Source of the DNA: Clostridia bacterium
Lineage (GTDB): Bacteria > Bacillota > Clostridia > UMGS1883
Reading direction: 5' to 3'
Assembly (NCBI GenBank): GCA_017451505.1
Contig: JAFTOF010000021.1
Coordinates: forward strand, 1-33,822
Length of the DNA stretch: 33,822 nucleotides
Below the pieces are notes generated by a model. That model had not been told where the DNA came from. It saw nothing but the letters and a program-made list of their open reading frames with translations, and did not search any database. Shown piece after piece: positions 31,976-33,822 of this stretch. The number at the start of each line of letters is the position of its first letter. Positions within the stretch are counted from its first letter, which is position 1. The translations under genes were made by a program, and so were the position numbers.

Positions 31976-33411
31976 AAAAAATAAGTGCATTAATATTGTG
32001 TTTGCTTCTGTGCTTCGGATACCTTCCCTCAGCGTATGCAAAGACTGAGATTTTGCGTGTTTACAACTGGCAGGACTATATCAACGAAGGAAAAGACGAC
32101 GACGGCACGAAAATCAGCGATTCGGTAATTGAACTGTGGGAAAAGGATTACCAAAAACGTACAGGCAAAAAAGTAAAGGTGCAGTATGACACCTTTGAAA
32201 CAAATGAAACAATGCTCAACACCCTGCGTACGGGAAAAACGGCTTACGATTTGGTATGCCCGTCGGATTATGTTATTCAGAAAATGATTGCCGCTTCAAA
32301 AAACGATGGCGAAGAAAATATTTCTGTGGAAAAGTTCGACGTTTCAAAAATGAAGAACTACAGGGAAAATGTTTCCCCCTATATACGGGAATTGTTTGAG
32401 AAAAACGGCTGGACAGATTATGCTGTGGGCTATATGTGGGGAACGGTAGGCTTTTTATACAACCCTGAAAATATCCCTCTTGAGGATGTTTCCACATGGG
32501 ACTTTTTCTGGGACACGAGATATAAAAACCGTATGACCTGCAAGGACGTTTCCCGTGACGCATATGTGGTAGGCTCGCTCTATGTGCATAAAGAGGAGCT
32601 AAGTAAGTGTGTGGAGCAGTATAAAAACGGCGAAATTTCCGCCGAAGAGCTGAGAAAAACCGTTCACGCAGCGGCAAATGATGTTGCCGATGAAAATATT
32701 GAAAAAGTCGGCACGGCTCTTTCGCAGATGAAAGAAAACATTTACGGCTTCGAGGTGGATTCGGGAAAAACCGATATTGTATCGGGAAAAATAGATGCAA
32801 ATCTTGCCTGGAGCGGTGATGCAGTATATGCAATGGACTTAGCCGAGGAAGAAGATAACAAGGAGCTTGCGTTTGTAATTCCCAAAGAGGGAAGCACAAT
32901 ATGGTTTGACGGCTGGGTAATGCCCAAGGGTGCAAATGTGGAGTTGGCACAGGATTTTGTAGACTTTTTGTGTAGACCTGAAATTGCCGTGATGAATATG
33001 GACTATATTGGCTATACAAGTGCTATTGCAGGTGATGAGGTTTTCGAGCTTGTCCGTGAAAACTACGAGGACGAGAACGGAAAGTACGAATATGACCTTA
33101 GTTATTTCTTCGAGGGTACACTTTCCGAGGATAAGTATTCAAAGGACGGCAAGGCAGTTATCCGTACAAATACTATCGGAAGACAGCTTACTACCCAGTA
33201 TCCATCCATGGACGAAGTTGCACGATGCGGAATCATGGAGGATTTCGGGGACAAAAATCAGGCAGTGCTTGAGATGTGGTCACAGGTAAAAAGCAATAAC
33301 ATCACCGTATTTTCCTATGTTATGATGGCGGTGCTGTTTGTACTGCTTGTGCTGATGGTAACAAGAAGCATAAAACGAAGAATTAAGAAGAGAAAAAGAA
33401 TGAGAAGATAA
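31972..33411 (+). CDS. potD: Spermidine/putrescine-binding protein with C-terminal membrane anchor
   Basis: 479-aa extracellular polyamine-binding protein (E. coli PotD is 348 aa). A signal peptide of about 23 residues ends AYA without a lipobox. Then YNWQDY (W33, Y36), CPSDY, DVSRDAY, LAWSGDA and IWFDGW match the polyamine-contact segments of E. coli PotD. The tail has a hydrophobic helix (about 447-464) and a strongly basic end (KRRIKKRKRMRR), so it is probably anchored by its C-terminus, in contrast to a lipoprotein. It is last in the potABCD operon, with ATGA overlap to potC. Putrescine versus spermidine preference is not resolved. Confidence 0.94.
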   Translation: MKKISALILCLLLCFGYLPSAYAKTEILRVYNWQDYINEGKDDDGTKISDSVIELWEKDYQKRTGKKVKVQYDTFETNETMLNTLRTGKTAYDLVCPSDYVIQKMIAASKNDGEENISVEKFDVSKMKNYRENVSPYIRELFEKNGWTDYAVGYMWGTVGFLYNPENIPLEDVSTWDFFWDTRYKNRMTCKDVSRDAYVVGSLYVHKEELSKCVEQYKNGEISAEELRKTVHAAANDVADENIEKVGTALSQMKENIYGFEVDSGKTDIVSGKIDANLAWSGDAVYAMDLAEEEDNKELAFVIPKEGSTIWFDGWVMPKGANVELAQDFVDFLCRPEIAVMNMDYIGYTSAIAGDEVFELVRENYEDENGKYEYDLSYFFEGTLSEDKYSKDGKAVIRTNTIGRQLTTQYPSMDEVARCGIMEDFGDKNQAVLEMWSQVKSNNITVFSYVMMAVLFVLLVLMVTRSIKRRIKKRKRMRR

Positions 33412-33414
33412 GAG

Positions 33415-33445
33415 AACCCGTACGGAAACAACTTCCGTGCGGGTT
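33415..33445 (+). terminator. Hairpin after potD
   Basis: A 13-bp stem (33415-33427 with 33433-33445, one wobble) starts 4 nt after the potD stop. Only TTT precedes GTGTGTGG, so it is a weak terminator or a stability hairpin; the 17-bp hairpin at 33617 may do the actual stopping. Confidence 0.6.
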
Positions 33446-33500
33446 TGTGTGTGGTGGGGATTAATGACAATGAAATCGTTCACTTTGTTCACGATGAAAT

Positions 33501-33608
33501 CCAAACAAGTTTGGATGAAATCAAATCCGCCTTTTATATCCCGACGAAGTCGGATTTCATCACGAAGTGATTTCGTCTGCAAGGCAGATTTATTCCGTCA
33601 CAAGACGG
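33501..33608. repeat. Array of short hairpin repeats with GATTT-type linkers
   Basis: Mini-hairpins in a row: CCAAAC/GTTTGG (33501-33514), CCGAC/GTCGG (33541-33553), ATCAC/GTGAT (33559-33571), TCTGC/GCAGA (33576-33588), CCGTC/GACGG (33595-33608). Stems differ in sequence while the loops are GAA, AAG or ACAA-like and the linkers resemble ATTTCATC, ATTTCGTC and ATTTATTC. Units are about 17-20 nt. The sequence 33474-33500 carries GATGAAATC-type flanks. No coding frame is supported. Confidence 0.7.
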
Positions 33609-33616
33609 ATTTAGTT

Positions 33617-33654
33617 GCAAAAAGAGCAATTACAAAAGTAATTGCTCTTTTTGC
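33617..33654. terminator. 17-bp bidirectional terminator
   Basis: A perfect 17-bp stem (33617-33633 with 33638-33654), A-rich left and T-rich right, loop AAAA. It can end the pot transcript on the plus strand and the two tRNAs on the minus strand. Confidence 0.9.
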
Positions 33655-33739
33655 TGGTGGGAGAGGGTGGATTCGAACCACCGAAGTCAGTGACAACAGA
33701 TTTACAGTCTGCCCCCTTTGGCCGCTCGGGAACTCTCCC
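33655..33739 (-). tRNA. tRNA-Tyr (anticodon GTA)
   Basis: Minus-strand class II tRNA of 85 nt including encoded CCA. The acceptor GGGAGAG pairs with CTCTCCC. The anticodon stem CAGA/TCTG closes a loop CTGTAAA carrying GTA. There is a long variable arm, as expected for Tyr, and the T-arm is GGTGG-TTCGAAT-CCACC. Confidence 0.97.
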
Positions 33740-33815
33740 TGGAGCTGGTGATGGGACTCGAACCCGCAACCTGCTGATTACAAATCAGCTGCTCTGCCAA
33801 TTGAGCTACACCAGC
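33740..33815 (-). tRNA. tRNA-Thr (anticodon TGT)
   Basis: Minus-strand tRNA of 76 nt including encoded CCA. The acceptor GCTGGTG pairs with CACCAGC. The anticodon stem GCTGA/TCAGC closes a loop TTTGTAA carrying TGT (Thr, ACA codons). Its CCA end directly abuts the 5' G of tRNA-Tyr with no spacer. Confidence 0.97.
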
Positions 33816-33822
33816 ATATTCA

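Noticed and set aside
32273-33019. 248-codon minus-strand open frame opposite potD
   Set aside because: It has a low-complexity Ser/His/Pro-rich translation and is fully antisense to potD.
33474-33612. Possible CRISPR array
   Set aside because: Units are 17-20 nt, not identical, with palindromic variable parts and no constant 25-37 nt repeats. No cas gene is present.

Overview
The window reads as a chromosomal segment of an anaerobic, endospore-forming Clostridia-type Firmicute, probably an uncultured gut or Oscillospirales-like lineage. The grounds are spoVAC/spoVAD, strong AGGAGG ribosome-binding sites, TTGACA-17-TATAAT promoters, PPi-type phosphofructokinase, a C_GCAxxG_C_C protein, luxS, and tRNAs with encoded CCA. 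No prophage, transposase or CRISPR array was seen. Most genes are core or housekeeping; the unusual material lies in the RNA leaders, intergenic structures and two signalling or transport operons.

Layout. 1-6461 (+): 3' end of a phosphofructokinase, a dGTPase-like HD hydrolase, a ROK glucokinase, a PPi-type phosphofructokinase and mutS2. 6512-8612 (+): gdhA behind a perfect consensus promoter, then a small C_GCAxxG_C_C protein. 8614-8817 (-): an orphan 67-aa protein. 8861-13627 (+): a YwlG-like protein, a SpoVB/MurJ-like flippase, a 37-aa membrane peptide, spoVAC, spoVAD and a polysaccharide deacetylase; the part from the 37-aa peptide onward looks like a spore-envelope or germination operon without spoVAE. 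13636-17477 (-): a BlaI repressor, a BlaR1-like M56 membrane protease and a WG-repeat/SLH surface protein, with BlaI operators in their promoter. 17527-23932 (+): rpsO, pnp (both with structured leaders), an M16 peptidase, ddl and murF. 24238-28450 (-): one tight operon lysA, HPr-kinase-like P-loop protein, Cys-rich small protein, luxS, mtnN and a sugar-nucleotidyltransferase. 28501-33411 (+): a strong promoter, a structured RNA of about 220-240 nt, an intrinsic terminator and then the polyamine transporter potABCD. 33412-33822: an array of mini-hairpins, a 17-bp bidirectional terminator and tRNA-Tyr/tRNA-Thr on the minus strand.

How the genes work together. Glucokinase and the PPi-type PFK sit side by side and would feed glycolysis. 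gdhA assimilates ammonia. ddl and murF act in consecutive steps of peptidoglycan precursor synthesis; lysA makes lysine from meso-DAP. mtnN and luxS are consecutive steps of S-adenosylhomocysteine recycling and AI-2 formation.

The most interesting candidate is the structured RNA at about 28538-28800 between lysA and potA. It has its own promoter with a 19-bp dyad-containing spacer, a closing stem, several internal hairpins, and a strong terminator just before the potA ribosome-binding site. It may be a member of a known large-RNA class (raiA-like is my best guess), or a leader controlling polyamine uptake. Neither can be settled without a covariance search. Secondary candidates are the BlaI/M56/WG-SLH operon with no beta-lactamase, and a hairpin that sequesters the deacetylase ribosome-binding site.
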